From an uncultured Pseudomonadales bacterium (GTDB lineage: Bacteria; Pseudomonadota; Gammaproteobacteria; Pseudomonadales; Pseudohongiellaceae), in contig CALKNV010000001.1 of assembly GCA_938091935.1 (NCBI GenBank), forward strand, positions 143,152 to 207,151: 64,000 nt of DNA. Direction: 5' to 3'. The number at the start of each line of letters is the position of its first letter. The first letter of the stretch is position 1. Position numbers and translations under genes: made by a program. Below the pieces are notes generated by a model, which saw only the letters and a program-made list of their open reading frames with translations, searched no databases and was not told where the DNA came from. Shown in pieces: positions 38,702 through 47,192 of the stretch.

Positions 38702-40366
38702 ATGGCGGGCAAGATCCCCAGAGTACCTGTTAATCATCTCGGGTCAGCAACGACCGCTGGCTCACCTTTCACACCCAATAGCGCTCCCTTGCAAGCTGGA
38801 CTTTCTCGCAGAGATTTTATGCGTCTGTCCGCACTCGCCGCTGCCAGCGGTTTAGTGCTGCCTCGCAGACCGGTTGCGGCGCAAAGCATGACGTCCACCG
38901 AGAGCGAGCTGCTGGCACTCGCCATGGATGTAGCCCGCAGCGAAGGCGCAGATTATGCTGATGGCCGTGTTATCCGCACGCAGTTCGAAGCGGTTGGCGC
39001 CCGGGAGCAAATGATCACCCAGGTGCAAAGTACAGATTCTTACGGTATCAACGTACGTGCCCTGGTAGGTGGCTCCTGGGGTTTCGCCGCAACTCAGATC
39101 TTTACCCGGGATGCCGTCGCCAATATCGCCCGCGAGGCGGTGGCGATTGCCAGAGCCAACAACGACGTTGCCCCTTCCACCACGGTGCTGGCACCGGTAG
39201 ATATATTTCCTGATGCAGATTGGGTGACACCCCACAGTATTGATCCATTCACCATACCCATCGAAGACAAGGCCGCACTGCTGTTGCGGATAAACGAAGA
39301 AGCGCTGCGCGTTAACAATATTCGCTTTTCTTCCAGTAGCATCCTGTCAGTCAAAGAAGAACGCCTTTTAGCCACTACCGAAGGGTCAGTGGTACGGCAG
39401 ACCTTGATGCGGATCAACCCCTCTATAAACATTACAGCCATTTCTCCAGACGGCAGTGATTTCCAGTCGCGTAGCGCAGTAGTTGAACCAGCAGGCCGTG
39501 GTTATGAATATGTGATGGGTCTTGAGCTCGCCGCCAATGCCCAGGGTTGGGCTGAAGAAGCAGCCATGAAGCTTGATGCGCCTGGCGTAGAGCCGGGCAA
39601 GTGGGATCTGGTACTGCATCCTTCTAATCTATGGTTAACCATCCATGAGAACATCGGCCACCCGACTGAGTTGGATCGCGCGCTCGGGTTTGAAGCGAAC
39701 TACGCCGGCACTTCTTTTATCTATCCACCTGAAGACGTCATCGGCAAACTGAAGATGGGCCCCGAATTCCTCCAGTTTGAAGGTAACCGTACTGAGTTTG
39801 GCGGTTGTGCCACTACCGGCTGGGATGACGAAGGTGTGCCGGCTGAAGCCTGGCCTATCATCAAAGACGGTATTTTCGTCGACTATCAAACCACCAGGGA
39901 GCAGGCGGCCTGGATCTCACAGCACACCGGCATAGACCGCAGCCATGGCTGTTCCTATGGACAGAACTGGGAATCCATGCCGTTCCAACGTATGCCCAAT
40001 GTCAGCATGCTGCCTGGTGAAGAAAACCTGAGCGAAGACGATGTAATCGCAGCGACCGAGCGCGGTATCCTGGTTGAGGGTCGTGGCTCCTATTCAATCG
40101 ACCAGCAACGCTACAACATTCAGTTCGGCGGACAGGTGTTCTGGGAGATTCGGAATGGCCGTAAATACCAGATGCTTCGGGATGTTGCCTACGTCGGGCG
40201 CACACCGGAATTCTGGAATTCCTTGGATGTTATTGGCGGTGCACAGACCTATTTCCTTGGCGCTTCTTTCGGTGATGCCAAGGGGCAACCTATTCAGGTG
40301 AACGCAGTTTCCCACGGTTGCCCGATTTCTTTGTTTAGAGATATCGACATTATTAATACAGCATAA
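38702..40366 (+). CDS. TldD-like metallopeptidase with Tat signal
   Basis: A 554-residue TldD/PmbA (U62) family protein. An N-terminal Tat-type signal is visible: SRRDFM at residues 35-40, then the hydrophobic run LSALAAASGLVL, after an unusually long leader. The zinc motif HENIGH (residues 315-320) fits the HExxxH of TldD. ERGILVEGRGSYSIDQQRYNIQFGGQ and the C-terminal HGCPISLFR are also TldD-like. Cytosolic TldD/TldE cleaves small peptides such as modified microcin; this form appears exported. It is followed 17 bp later by its probable partner. Confidence 0.88.
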   Translation: MAGKIPRVPVNHLGSATTAGSPFTPNSAPLQAGLSRRDFMRLSALAAASGLVLPRRPVAAQSMTSTESELLALAMDVARSEGADYADGRVIRTQFEAVGAREQMITQVQSTDSYGINVRALVGGSWGFAATQIFTRDAVANIAREAVAIARANNDVAPSTTVLAPVDIFPDADWVTPHSIDPFTIPIEDKAALLLRINEEALRVNNIRFSSSSILSVKEERLLATTEGSVVRQTLMRINPSINITAISPDGSDFQSRSAVVEPAGRGYEYVMGLELAANAQGWAEEAAMKLDAPGVEPGKWDLVLHPSNLWLTIHENIGHPTELDRALGFEANYAGTSFIYPPEDVIGKLKMGPEFLQFEGNRTEFGGCATTGWDDEGVPAEAWPIIKDGIFVDYQTTREQAAWISQHTGIDRSHGCSYGQNWESMPFQRMPNVSMLPGEENLSEDDVIAATERGILVEGRGSYSIDQQRYNIQFGGQVFWEIRNGRKYQMLRDVAYVGRTPEFWNSLDVIGGAQTYFLGASFGDAKGQPIQVNAVSHGCPISLFRDIDIINTA

Positions 40367-40383
40367 GAAGGCGACCTGGCACC

Positions 40384-41733
40384 ATGGCAGAAGCAAAGGG
40401 ACTATCGGAAAGCGATATCAAGGCAATTAGTGACAGGGTCATTGAGCTGTCACAGGCAGACCATTGTCGGGTCAATATCGATTCCGGCTGGCGAGGCTAT
40501 ACCCGCGTCGCAACCAACCGAATCACTAGTGCCGGTGGCGCGGATAGAACTGCAGTCACAATAACCAGTGTTTTTGGAAAGCGGGTCGCCTCGATTAATA
40601 CCAACAGTATAGAGGGCCCGGATCTTGAAGCGGCTGTAAGAAAGTCCGAAGCCATGGCGAGATTAGCGCCAGAAAGCCCTGAGTATATGCCCGAGCTTGG
40701 TCTCCAGAACTATCGTCCCACTGGTGGCTACTACGAAAGCACTGGCGAGCTGGAGCCCTTGACCAGAGCAGAGGCAGCCGCCATCGCTATCAGGCAGGCC
40801 GAAGCGTCAAATCAGATCGCAGCATCTTATATGGATGTGCGCGCGGGAACTTCAGCGGTTGGTACCTCTAATGGTCTGTTTGGTGCCCATGCAAGCACCG
40901 GTGTCGCGTATACCCTGACCTCTCGTACCCGCGACGGCCTGCAGTCTGGCTGGGCAGGCGATGAGGCCAACGACTGGAACCAAATTGAGAGTCAGCGCGT
41001 TGCTGACGACGCCGTAAGCAAGTGTCGGGACTGGCGCAAGACCGAACTGGATCCTGGTCAATATACTGCGATTCTGGAACCCACTGCGGTGGGTATGCTG
41101 ATGCTGCGCATGATGAATACCTTCAACCAACGCCTTGCAGATGAGGGTCGCTCCTATTTTTCAAAGTCTGGCGGCGGCAATCGCTTGGGGGAACAGTTGT
41201 TTGATGATCGCGTGAGTTTGCGTAGCGATCCCGGTTTTGTGGATGCTGAGGCTGCGCCATTCACAAGCGAGGGTCAGGCCCGGGTTGCCACGAACTGGGT
41301 CGAGGATGGCCGCCTCGTCAATTTATCGCGACCCAGATTCTGGGCCGACCAGTTAGGCGAAGAGCCTCTGCCTGGCCCAGGCAATTTCATCATGGCTGGG
41401 GGTGATGATAGCCTTGAAGACATGATCGCCAGCACAGAGCGAGGTGTGCTCATCACCCGATTCTGGTACATCAGGGGTCTCAACCCCCGAATAATTTCCT
41501 ACACGGGCTTAACCCGCGACGGAACCTTTCTTATCGAGAACGGCCGCATATCCAGGCCAGTCACCAATTTCCGCTTCAATCAGTCCCTGGTGGAAATGCT
41601 GAAGAACGTGGAGATGGTTGGCCCCAGCGTAAGAGTCGCCGCTTCTGAGAACAGCTCGGTAAGTACGCCCATCGTCGTGCCCACCCTGAAAGTCTCCGGT
41701 TTCAACCTCTCGAGCGTGAGTGACGCCATTTAG
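40384..41733 (+). CDS. TldE/PmbA-like partner protein
   Basis: A 449-residue U62-family protein lacking the HExxxH motif, as expected of the TldE subunit. Segments such as GGGNRLGEQLFDDRVSLRSDP, ASTERGVLITRFWYIRGLNP and GTFLIENGRISRPVTNFRFNQS fit TldE/PmbA. I see no Tat or Sec signal at its N-terminus (MAEAKGLSESDIKAISDRV). If the pair works in the periplasm, it might travel with TldD as a Tat hitchhiker, or a longer start may exist. Confidence 0.85.
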   Translation: MAEAKGLSESDIKAISDRVIELSQADHCRVNIDSGWRGYTRVATNRITSAGGADRTAVTITSVFGKRVASINTNSIEGPDLEAAVRKSEAMARLAPESPEYMPELGLQNYRPTGGYYESTGELEPLTRAEAAAIAIRQAEASNQIAASYMDVRAGTSAVGTSNGLFGAHASTGVAYTLTSRTRDGLQSGWAGDEANDWNQIESQRVADDAVSKCRDWRKTELDPGQYTAILEPTAVGMLMLRMMNTFNQRLADEGRSYFSKSGGGNRLGEQLFDDRVSLRSDPGFVDAEAAPFTSEGQARVATNWVEDGRLVNLSRPRFWADQLGEEPLPGPGNFIMAGGDDSLEDMIASTERGVLITRFWYIRGLNPRIISYTGLTRDGTFLIENGRISRPVTNFRFNQSLVEMLKNVEMVGPSVRVAASENSSVSTPIVVPTLKVSGFNLSSVSDAI

Positions 41734-41827
41734 TGTTACTGCTGTTTTCGCCCAGCCCATTCAGAATTCATTAAGACTAGCCGCGGCATAGTGGTTACCG
41801 TAAATACAGCGCAAGCTGGAGGTAATG

Positions 41828-42892
41828 ATGTGGTGGAGTCTTAATAAAATCAGTCTTATAACCCTGTTGATGCTGGCTACCACAGGCGCCAGGGCGCAGT
41901 CTGCTGAGTTTCAGCAGGGGGTTCTTACGCTGCCTGAGATAGTTTCCAGCGGCATTGCCTACCGCGCTGAATTCCGCATACTTCCCGACAGCGACCCCGT
42001 GCGCTTTGAGTTGATTGCCTCCAGCACCGTGGACGTTTCGGGCAGCCTGTTGGCCGCGACTTATCAGGAAGGCGTATTGCGTGTGCCAGAGGCCCTCGTC
42101 GGGAATGAATCCTACTGGCTCGAATTCGAAAACAATGGCAACAATATCTTCACCCTCACGGACTGGGGGGTGATTCCACCTACCCAAGTTGTTTTTAATC
42201 CAACTCCAGGCGCGCTGGAACCAATCTGGCAGCGCTTGCCTGGGTTTGCCTACGATATCGGCGTCGGGGCCAATGGTGCTGTGTGGGTTATTGGTACCGA
42301 CCCCGTCCCAGGTGGGTTTGGTATCTACAACCTCAATAGTCAGGGCGGCTTTGCTGTGGAAGGGGGGGCTATTCGGATCGATGTTGATCCACAGGGAAAC
42401 CCCTGGATAGTCAACTTCGATCATCACATCTATCGTTGGGTTGATGGCTTTTGGCAGAGAATGCCTGGCGAAGCCCTGGACATCGGCATAGGCGCGGATG
42501 GGTCGGTTTGGGTTGCTTCATTCGAAGGCATTTACTTCTGGAACGGATTAGATTGGATCAACGCTGGCGGTTCCGGCAGCCGTATTGACGTCGGCCCTAA
42601 CGGCCAACCCTGGGTACTTGGCTTTAGTGATCGCATCTACACCCTTATCGATGGTTTCTGGCAACAGCTTCCCGGTGAGGGCGGTGATATCGGAGTCGGT
42701 GCTGACGGTTCAGTATGGGTAGTTGCACCGGCAGAATTCAGCTGGGATGGCTTCGAAGAACCCAGAGGCATCTTCCGCTGGAACGGTTTCGATTGGGATC
42801 GCGTCTATGGCGATGCCATCGATATTAGCGTCGGCCCGGATGGTATGCCCTGGGTAACTAATATGTTCGCCGAGCTCTATCGCGGGTTTTAG
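41828..42892 (+). CDS. Exported tectonin-like beta-propeller protein
   Basis: A secreted protein (about 354 aa) with a signal peptide ending near TGARA. I prefer the second ATG (41828) because GGAGG lies 5 nt before it. After an N-terminal 100-residue region come six imperfect repeats, in alternating types. One is PGEALDIGIGADGSVWV-like and the other is RIDVGPNGQPWVLGF-like. This is the tectonin (TECPR) pattern and predicts a six-bladed propeller built as three pairs. Such domains often bind sugars or proteins, but the ligand is unknown. It follows the TldD/TldE pair by about 90 bp. Confidence 0.82.
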   Translation: MWWSLNKISLITLLMLATTGARAQSAEFQQGVLTLPEIVSSGIAYRAEFRILPDSDPVRFELIASSTVDVSGSLLAATYQEGVLRVPEALVGNESYWLEFENNGNNIFTLTDWGVIPPTQVVFNPTPGALEPIWQRLPGFAYDIGVGANGAVWVIGTDPVPGGFGIYNLNSQGGFAVEGGAIRIDVDPQGNPWIVNFDHHIYRWVDGFWQRMPGEALDIGIGADGSVWVASFEGIYFWNGLDWINAGGSGSRIDVGPNGQPWVLGFSDRIYTLIDGFWQQLPGEGGDIGVGADGSVWVVAPAEFSWDGFEEPRGIFRWNGFDWDRVYGDAIDISVGPDGMPWVTNMFAELYRGF

Positions 42893-43201
42893 CAACTCAC
42901 GGGCTAACCGCGACTCTCGCCCCGGTTCTCAACCCAGCTCTCGCCCAATGCTATACGTGCTGATCAATCAGAATCGGATTGTCAACCGAGTCCACCAGAC
43001 TCAGGCTATCTGGCCCACTGCCTGACTCGTCCGCTTCCTTGATAAGGGTAAAGCTTCTTGCGCAGCCGAACGACGCCAATCTGTGATTGGTGGCTGGGGC
43101 GGGTTTACGGCGTGTCCAGGAGTGAGACACCGCTTCGGGTGCCCGCTCCGACACTAGAATTTATGCCGCACAAGAATCTAAACTCTGGGAGCATTCAGAT
43201 A
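42893..43201. other. 309-bp spacer between the tectonin gene and the serine hydrolase gene
   Basis: The two flanking genes converge here. The only ORFs are a 67-codon minus-strand frame starting with GTG and without a ribosome site, and short plus-strand frames. A loose inverted repeat (CGCGGGTT...AACCGCG, one bulge) just after the tectonin gene could be a weak terminator. I see no other element. Confidence 0.5.
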
Positions 43202-44632
43202 CTAGTTGATGGCCTTTATGACTTCTCTGGCGAGTCCCCACCGATCGAATCCCTGCCGCCCATAATCCAGCCCACGTCGCACAATCACCAGATCATGAGA
43301 TGGCACAATAATCGTGAACTGTCCGCGGTTGCCGTTGGTCATGTAGGCATCTTTAGGCACGTCATTGCGATCATCCGGCACCAGCCAGAACTGGCCACCA
43401 TACATGTTGCCAATCTCTGCGGTTGCGGGTGCTGGAGTGCTGACGAAATCGATCCAATCCTCGGAAAGCAATCGTTCCCCATTCCACACACCACCCTGTA
43501 GGTATAGCAGGCCGAAACGGGCCAGGTCTCTCGCATTGGTATAAACCTGGCTACTAAGCACAAAGTCACCGAAGCGGTCAGTGCTCACGAGGGTGTTGCG
43601 CATACCTATCTTATCCAACAGTGCTTTGCGCGGAAATTCAGCGTATTCGCGTTCACCACCCAGCGCTCGCTTCATGGCATAAATGGCGAGCAAGGTATCG
43701 TAGTTTTCATAATCCCAGCGCGTGCCCGGCTCGCGAATCAAACCTCTGGCACGGGCGCCTTCCACAGAACTGTCTCCCGCCCAGTAAGACATCCCGGAAC
43801 CGGTCGCATACTCCATGCGGTTATTGTCGATGGACTCCAGCCCGGTTGACATATTCAGGGCGTGGCGCAAGGTAATGCCATTGCGGGGATCGGTCTCAGG
43901 CGAGCTGGCTTCTGGAAGCCAATCGAATCCCAACGGTGCGTCGAGCTCCATCCTGCCCTCATCTACCAGCATACCGATAAGCGTAGAGGCGACGCTCTTG
44001 GCAGTAGACCAGGTTCGAGTCCGCGTGGTCATATCAAAGCCATCTGCATAGCGCTCGTGAACAATATCGCCCTTGTAAACAACCAGCAGGCTAATGGTGC
44101 TCTGTTCCGGAGTTGGGCGGTCAAACGCCCAGTCAGAAGCCGCCTGAAGCGACGCGGCGCTGAGATTGGCCGGTAGCGGTTTGTCTTCAATCAGGTCACC
44201 ATCCGGCCAAGCTATTTGTGCTGGATTTCCCGGCGGATAGGGAAGTGTCAATTCCGGCAGACGGTCGGCATCGGCCAGGGTCTGGTCCGGGGGCAAGATG
44301 ACGCAACCGATTCCTTCCCGAAAAACAGCGCGCATAATGGGCGCCTCGCCGGGCGCGCCTATTTCAACGCCCTTTAGATCCCAGTCTACGTTGTAATCAC
44401 CGCCGTCCGGTGTGCCAATGGGATCAGCGAAAAACGCCAGCTCCCGTTCATAAACCTGTTCCAGAGTTCGGTTCGATGTGAACAGGCCGTTGCACATAAA
44501 GACTGCCTGTTGGCCACGACGAATCATTTCTCGCTGATGCTGCCAGTAGTCATAGTTCAGTTCCTGCTGTGCCAGTGCAGATATGGGTAGCACGATAGCA
44601 GCAGTGCTAAGTAGGCGGGTGAGTATTCTCAT
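43202..44632 (-). CDS. Periplasmic serine hydrolase, beta-lactamase/6-aminohexanoate-dimer hydrolase family
   Basis: A 476-residue protein with a Sec signal (MRILTRLLSTAAIVLPISALAQ). After about 140 residues of a family-specific N-terminal region comes a class C beta-lactamase fold (PF00144, COG1680). It has the SxxK active site STAK at residues 209-212 and the YxN element in RWDYENYDT. Members act on esters, amides or peptides; the substrate here is unknown. It stands alone and converges with the tectonin gene. Confidence 0.87.
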   Translation of the reverse strand: MRILTRLLSTAAIVLPISALAQQELNYDYWQHQREMIRRGQQAVFMCNGLFTSNRTLEQVYERELAFFADPIGTPDGGDYNVDWDLKGVEIGAPGEAPIMRAVFREGIGCVILPPDQTLADADRLPELTLPYPPGNPAQIAWPDGDLIEDKPLPANLSAASLQAASDWAFDRPTPEQSTISLLVVYKGDIVHERYADGFDMTTRTRTWSTAKSVASTLIGMLVDEGRMELDAPLGFDWLPEASSPETDPRNGITLRHALNMSTGLESIDNNRMEYATGSGMSYWAGDSSVEGARARGLIREPGTRWDYENYDTLLAIYAMKRALGGEREYAEFPRKALLDKIGMRNTLVSTDRFGDFVLSSQVYTNARDLARFGLLYLQGGVWNGERLLSEDWIDFVSTPAPATAEIGNMYGGQFWLVPDDRNDVPKDAYMTNGNRGQFTIIVPSHDLVIVRRGLDYGRQGFDRWGLAREVIKAIN

Positions 44633-44775
44633 CTTCTCTCTCCATCTGGTTCTGGTTTTATGTCAGTTATTCTAATTCGCCAGGTGCTGAAGTCCTACTG
44701 TTTTTGAGCCGAGTTTGTGGCGCCTCCAGCAGCCGCCTCGGGATCCATGTGGCCCGCATGACCAAATAAAGGCTA

Positions 44776-45954
44776 CTAACCGGCTTGCTTGAACGGAAGC
44801 AGCTGCCTGGCCTCTTCCTGATAGGACTTGATGTGTGGGCGCTCTTCTTGCAGAAAATTCGCGATCGCCTGGGCAAAGCCCTCATTGGCTATCCAGTGGT
44901 CGGAATAGGTTTCGATGGGCTCAAACCCCCGCTGGATTTTATGCTCTCCCTGGGCGCCGGAGTCAAAGGACTTTATCCCATTGGCTATCGCATATTCCTG
45001 GCCCTGGTAGTAACAGGTTTCAAAATGCAGGAACTGGTAGTCAGCTCGGCAGCCCCAATAGCGCCCGAAGAGTTTATCAGTGTTTTTAAAAAACAGGGCC
45101 GCAGCGATGGTTTTGCCTTCCAACTCTGCGTTGATCATGAAAATCTGTTCCGGCATGGACTCCGCAATAGCCCTGAAAAAGCTGCTTTTGAGATAACCCT
45201 GCATGCCCCTGACCAGATAAGTTGACTGATAGAACAGGTAAAAATCAGCCCATTGGGACTCTGTAATATCTGCGCCTTCGGTAACCTTGAATTGGAATCC
45301 CTGTTCCTGAACATTGCGCCGTTCCTTACGAATGGACTTGCGCTTGCGTGAATTTAGGGCCTCGAGAAAGTGATCGAAGCTTTCATAGCCTTTGTTGAAC
45401 CAGTGAAACTGGGTCGCGATTCTTGGCATCAGCCCTAATGCTGAAAGCTGCTCATGCTGAACAAGGTCAGGGAAAAGTACATGCCATGATGAGACTCCCA
45501 TAGACTTCGCTTTTTCCTGCACCTTTTTGATGATGACTTCGATCACTGCTCGCTGATCGTGATCTGGTGCAACAAAAATACGCTTACCGTGACTTGGCGT
45601 AAAAGGAGCCGCAGTGACAAGCTTTGGATAGTAGTCAAGGCCATGACTCTGATAGGCATTAGACCAGGACCAATCGAAGACATACTCGCCCCAGCTATTG
45701 GTCTTGAGATAGAGAGGCATCACGGCGACAGGCTGATCGCTGAGCACACTCGCTTCGCTCCCCACATAGACGGCAACATGAAAAGGCTGCCATCCCGATG
45801 TTTTAGACGTACATCCGGTTTGCTCCAACTCATGCAGAAACTCATAGCGGGTAAATGGGTTCTCCATACCGCTCAGCCCGTTCCATATATCGGCGCCCAG
45901 GAGTGTTAATGACTCCAGGAAACGGACAGTGTAGGCCTTGGGGTTTTGTTCCAT
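44776..45954 (-). CDS. FemAB-like GNAT family acyltransferase (DUF482/PF04339)
   Basis: A soluble protein of about 392 residues from MEQNPKAYTVRFLES. The longer ORF-track start would run into hexR. It has PFTRYEFLHELEQTGC, VPLYLKTNSWGEYVFDWSW, HWFNKGYESFDHFLEALNSRKRKSIRKER and FDSGAQGEHKIQRGFEP, the pattern of PF04339. Members resemble the GNAT fold of FemAB peptidyltransferases, but no substrate is established. Divergent from hexR, with the two starts about 80 bp apart. Confidence 0.9.
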   Translation of the reverse strand: MEQNPKAYTVRFLESLTLLGADIWNGLSGMENPFTRYEFLHELEQTGCTSKTSGWQPFHVAVYVGSEASVLSDQPVAVMPLYLKTNSWGEYVFDWSWSNAYQSHGLDYYPKLVTAAPFTPSHGKRIFVAPDHDQRAVIEVIIKKVQEKAKSMGVSSWHVLFPDLVQHEQLSALGLMPRIATQFHWFNKGYESFDHFLEALNSRKRKSIRKERRNVQEQGFQFKVTEGADITESQWADFYLFYQSTYLVRGMQGYLKSSFFRAIAESMPEQIFMINAELEGKTIAAALFFKNTDKLFGRYWGCRADYQFLHFETCYYQGQEYAIANGIKSFDSGAQGEHKIQRGFEPIETYSDHWIANEGFAQAIANFLQEERPHIKSYQEEARQLLPFKQAG

Positions 45955-46035
45955 CGAAAAAAGTGCGCCCGGAGAACTAATTGGGGTAGCATGACTCTGA
46001 AGCAGAATTAGCGCCATCAATTTTACAGACGCACC

Positions 46036-46890
46036 GTGCAATCACCTAATCTCATACGTCGAATCACCGACAACAGGTCAAGCCTGAGGAAATCGGAAGC
46101 CAAAGTTGCTGATTTTGTCCTGGCTAATGCCAGCGATGTCATTTCGATGCGTATTGTCGATGTGGCATCTAAGGCGCTGGTTAGCGAGCCAACGGTGATT
46201 CGGTTCTGTCGCGCTCTGGGTTTTGACGGCTTCCAGTCCTTCAAGCTTCAGCTTGCTCAGCTGGTAGGTTCGGGCAGTGTTTACACCCAGTTTGCGGTGG
46301 ACGACAGCGACACGGTCGAGGACCTCCGTAACAAGGTTTTCGATACCACAGTGGGTTCATTGCTCACAGTGAAGGATGAGCTGGATCCGGAAATACTCGA
46401 GAAGGCGATCGATACCATAAGCAATGCCCGTCGGGTTGAATTCTATGGCTTCGGTGCTTCGGGCTCGGTTGCGGCCGATGCGCAACACAAATTCTTCCGG
46501 CTACAGTTATCAACCACTGCCTATACCGATCCTCACATTCAGCATATGTCTGCTATTTCACTCGGGGCTGGTGACGTCATCGTGGCAATATCACAATCTG
46601 GGCAGACGCGGGCCCTGCTTGAAAGTGTCCGGCTAGCGCGGGAGGCTGGGGCGACGGTCATTGGGCTTGCTCCGGAAGGCACACCTCTGAGCAAAGCCTG
46701 CTCAATCCCCATAACGGTGAATATAGAAGAAGACCTGCAGGCGGCCACGCCAGTGTCTTCGCGTATTGCGCACCTCGTCGTCATTGATGTGCTCGCGACC
46801 GGTGTCGCATTACATCGCAAGCCGCTGTTGAAAGAGCACCTAAAGCGGCTTGAGAAAAGTCAGAAAGCCCTACGCACCCCTGACACATAA
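46036..46890 (+). CDS. hexR: HexR-like RpiR-family transcriptional regulator
   Basis: An RpiR-family repressor that in gammaproteobacteria controls hexose catabolism (zwf, edd, gap) in response to KDPG. The N-terminal helix-turn-helix is SEAKVADFVLANASDV...VSEPTVIRFCRALGFDGFQSFK. The C-terminal SIS sugar-phosphate domain includes FYGFGASGSVAADAQHKFFR and VAISQSGQTRALLE. It starts at GTG (46036). No zwf-edd genes are adjacent, so targets must lie elsewhere. Confidence 0.9.
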   Translation: MQSPNLIRRITDNRSSLRKSEAKVADFVLANASDVISMRIVDVASKALVSEPTVIRFCRALGFDGFQSFKLQLAQLVGSGSVYTQFAVDDSDTVEDLRNKVFDTTVGSLLTVKDELDPEILEKAIDTISNARRVEFYGFGASGSVAADAQHKFFRLQLSTTAYTDPHIQHMSAISLGAGDVIVAISQSGQTRALLESVRLAREAGATVIGLAPEGTPLSKACSIPITVNIEEDLQAATPVSSRIAHLVVIDVLATGVALHRKPLLKEHLKRLEKSQKALRTPDT

Positions 46891-47192
46891 ACTGAATACA
46901 AGCTTGGATACAGGCTTTAACTAAGCTCGGTTGGTTTACCGCGCCAGACGATCGGGGAAGTGGCCAGGTAGAATTACTCTTCCTGATAGTCTTGATCCAG
47001 AATGCCCTTGGATTTTAACTCTTTAATAAGCTTCTCCATCCTGACCAGCGCCACTACACCAACCAGGGAAAAACAAAAAGCTGCCGCTGCCAGTCCGTCC
47101 ATAATTATTTCCTTTTAGATTCAGGCCATTGAAGGGAGGAAGCTGATAGTAATTTCATGGCTTAAATGTGCAAGTAACGCTTTGTTGTGTTC
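46891..47192. other. 302-bp spacer between hexR and glmU
   Basis: It contains the 42-codon membrane-protein gene described separately. Outside it, about 80 bp on each side shows no recognisable promoter, terminator or repeat. Confidence 0.5.
46974..47102 (-). CDS. Small single-pass membrane protein (42 aa)
   Basis: An ORF below the track's size limit: MDGLAAAAFCFSLVGVVALV is an N-terminal membrane helix, followed by a charged segment RMEKLIKELKSKGILDQDY. An AAGGA ribosome site lies 7 nt before the ATG, and an in-frame stop closes it upstream. It lies 91 bp after glmU on the same strand and converges with hexR. Function unknown. The helix plus amphipathic tail is a common plan for small regulatory or stress membrane proteins. 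Confidence 0.7.
   Translation of the reverse strand: MDGLAAAAFCFSLVGVVALVRMEKLIKELKSKGILDQDYQEE

Noticed and set aside
41795-42427. 210-codon minus-strand ORF inside the tectonin gene
   Set aside because: Shadow of the repetitive plus-strand gene, which has a signal peptide, ribosome site and clear repeats.
42951-43154. 67-codon minus-strand ORF after the serine hydrolase gene
   Set aside because: GTG start without a ribosome site and no family-like motif. It could be a fragment, but I cannot support it.
36863-46041. Treating sulfatase, TldD/TldE, tectonin, serine hydrolase and FemAB-like genes as one biosynthetic or defence system
   Set aside because: They are on different strands with separate spacers and have no shared precursor peptide or regulator. 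Only tldD-tldE, perhaps with the tectonin gene, looks like a unit.
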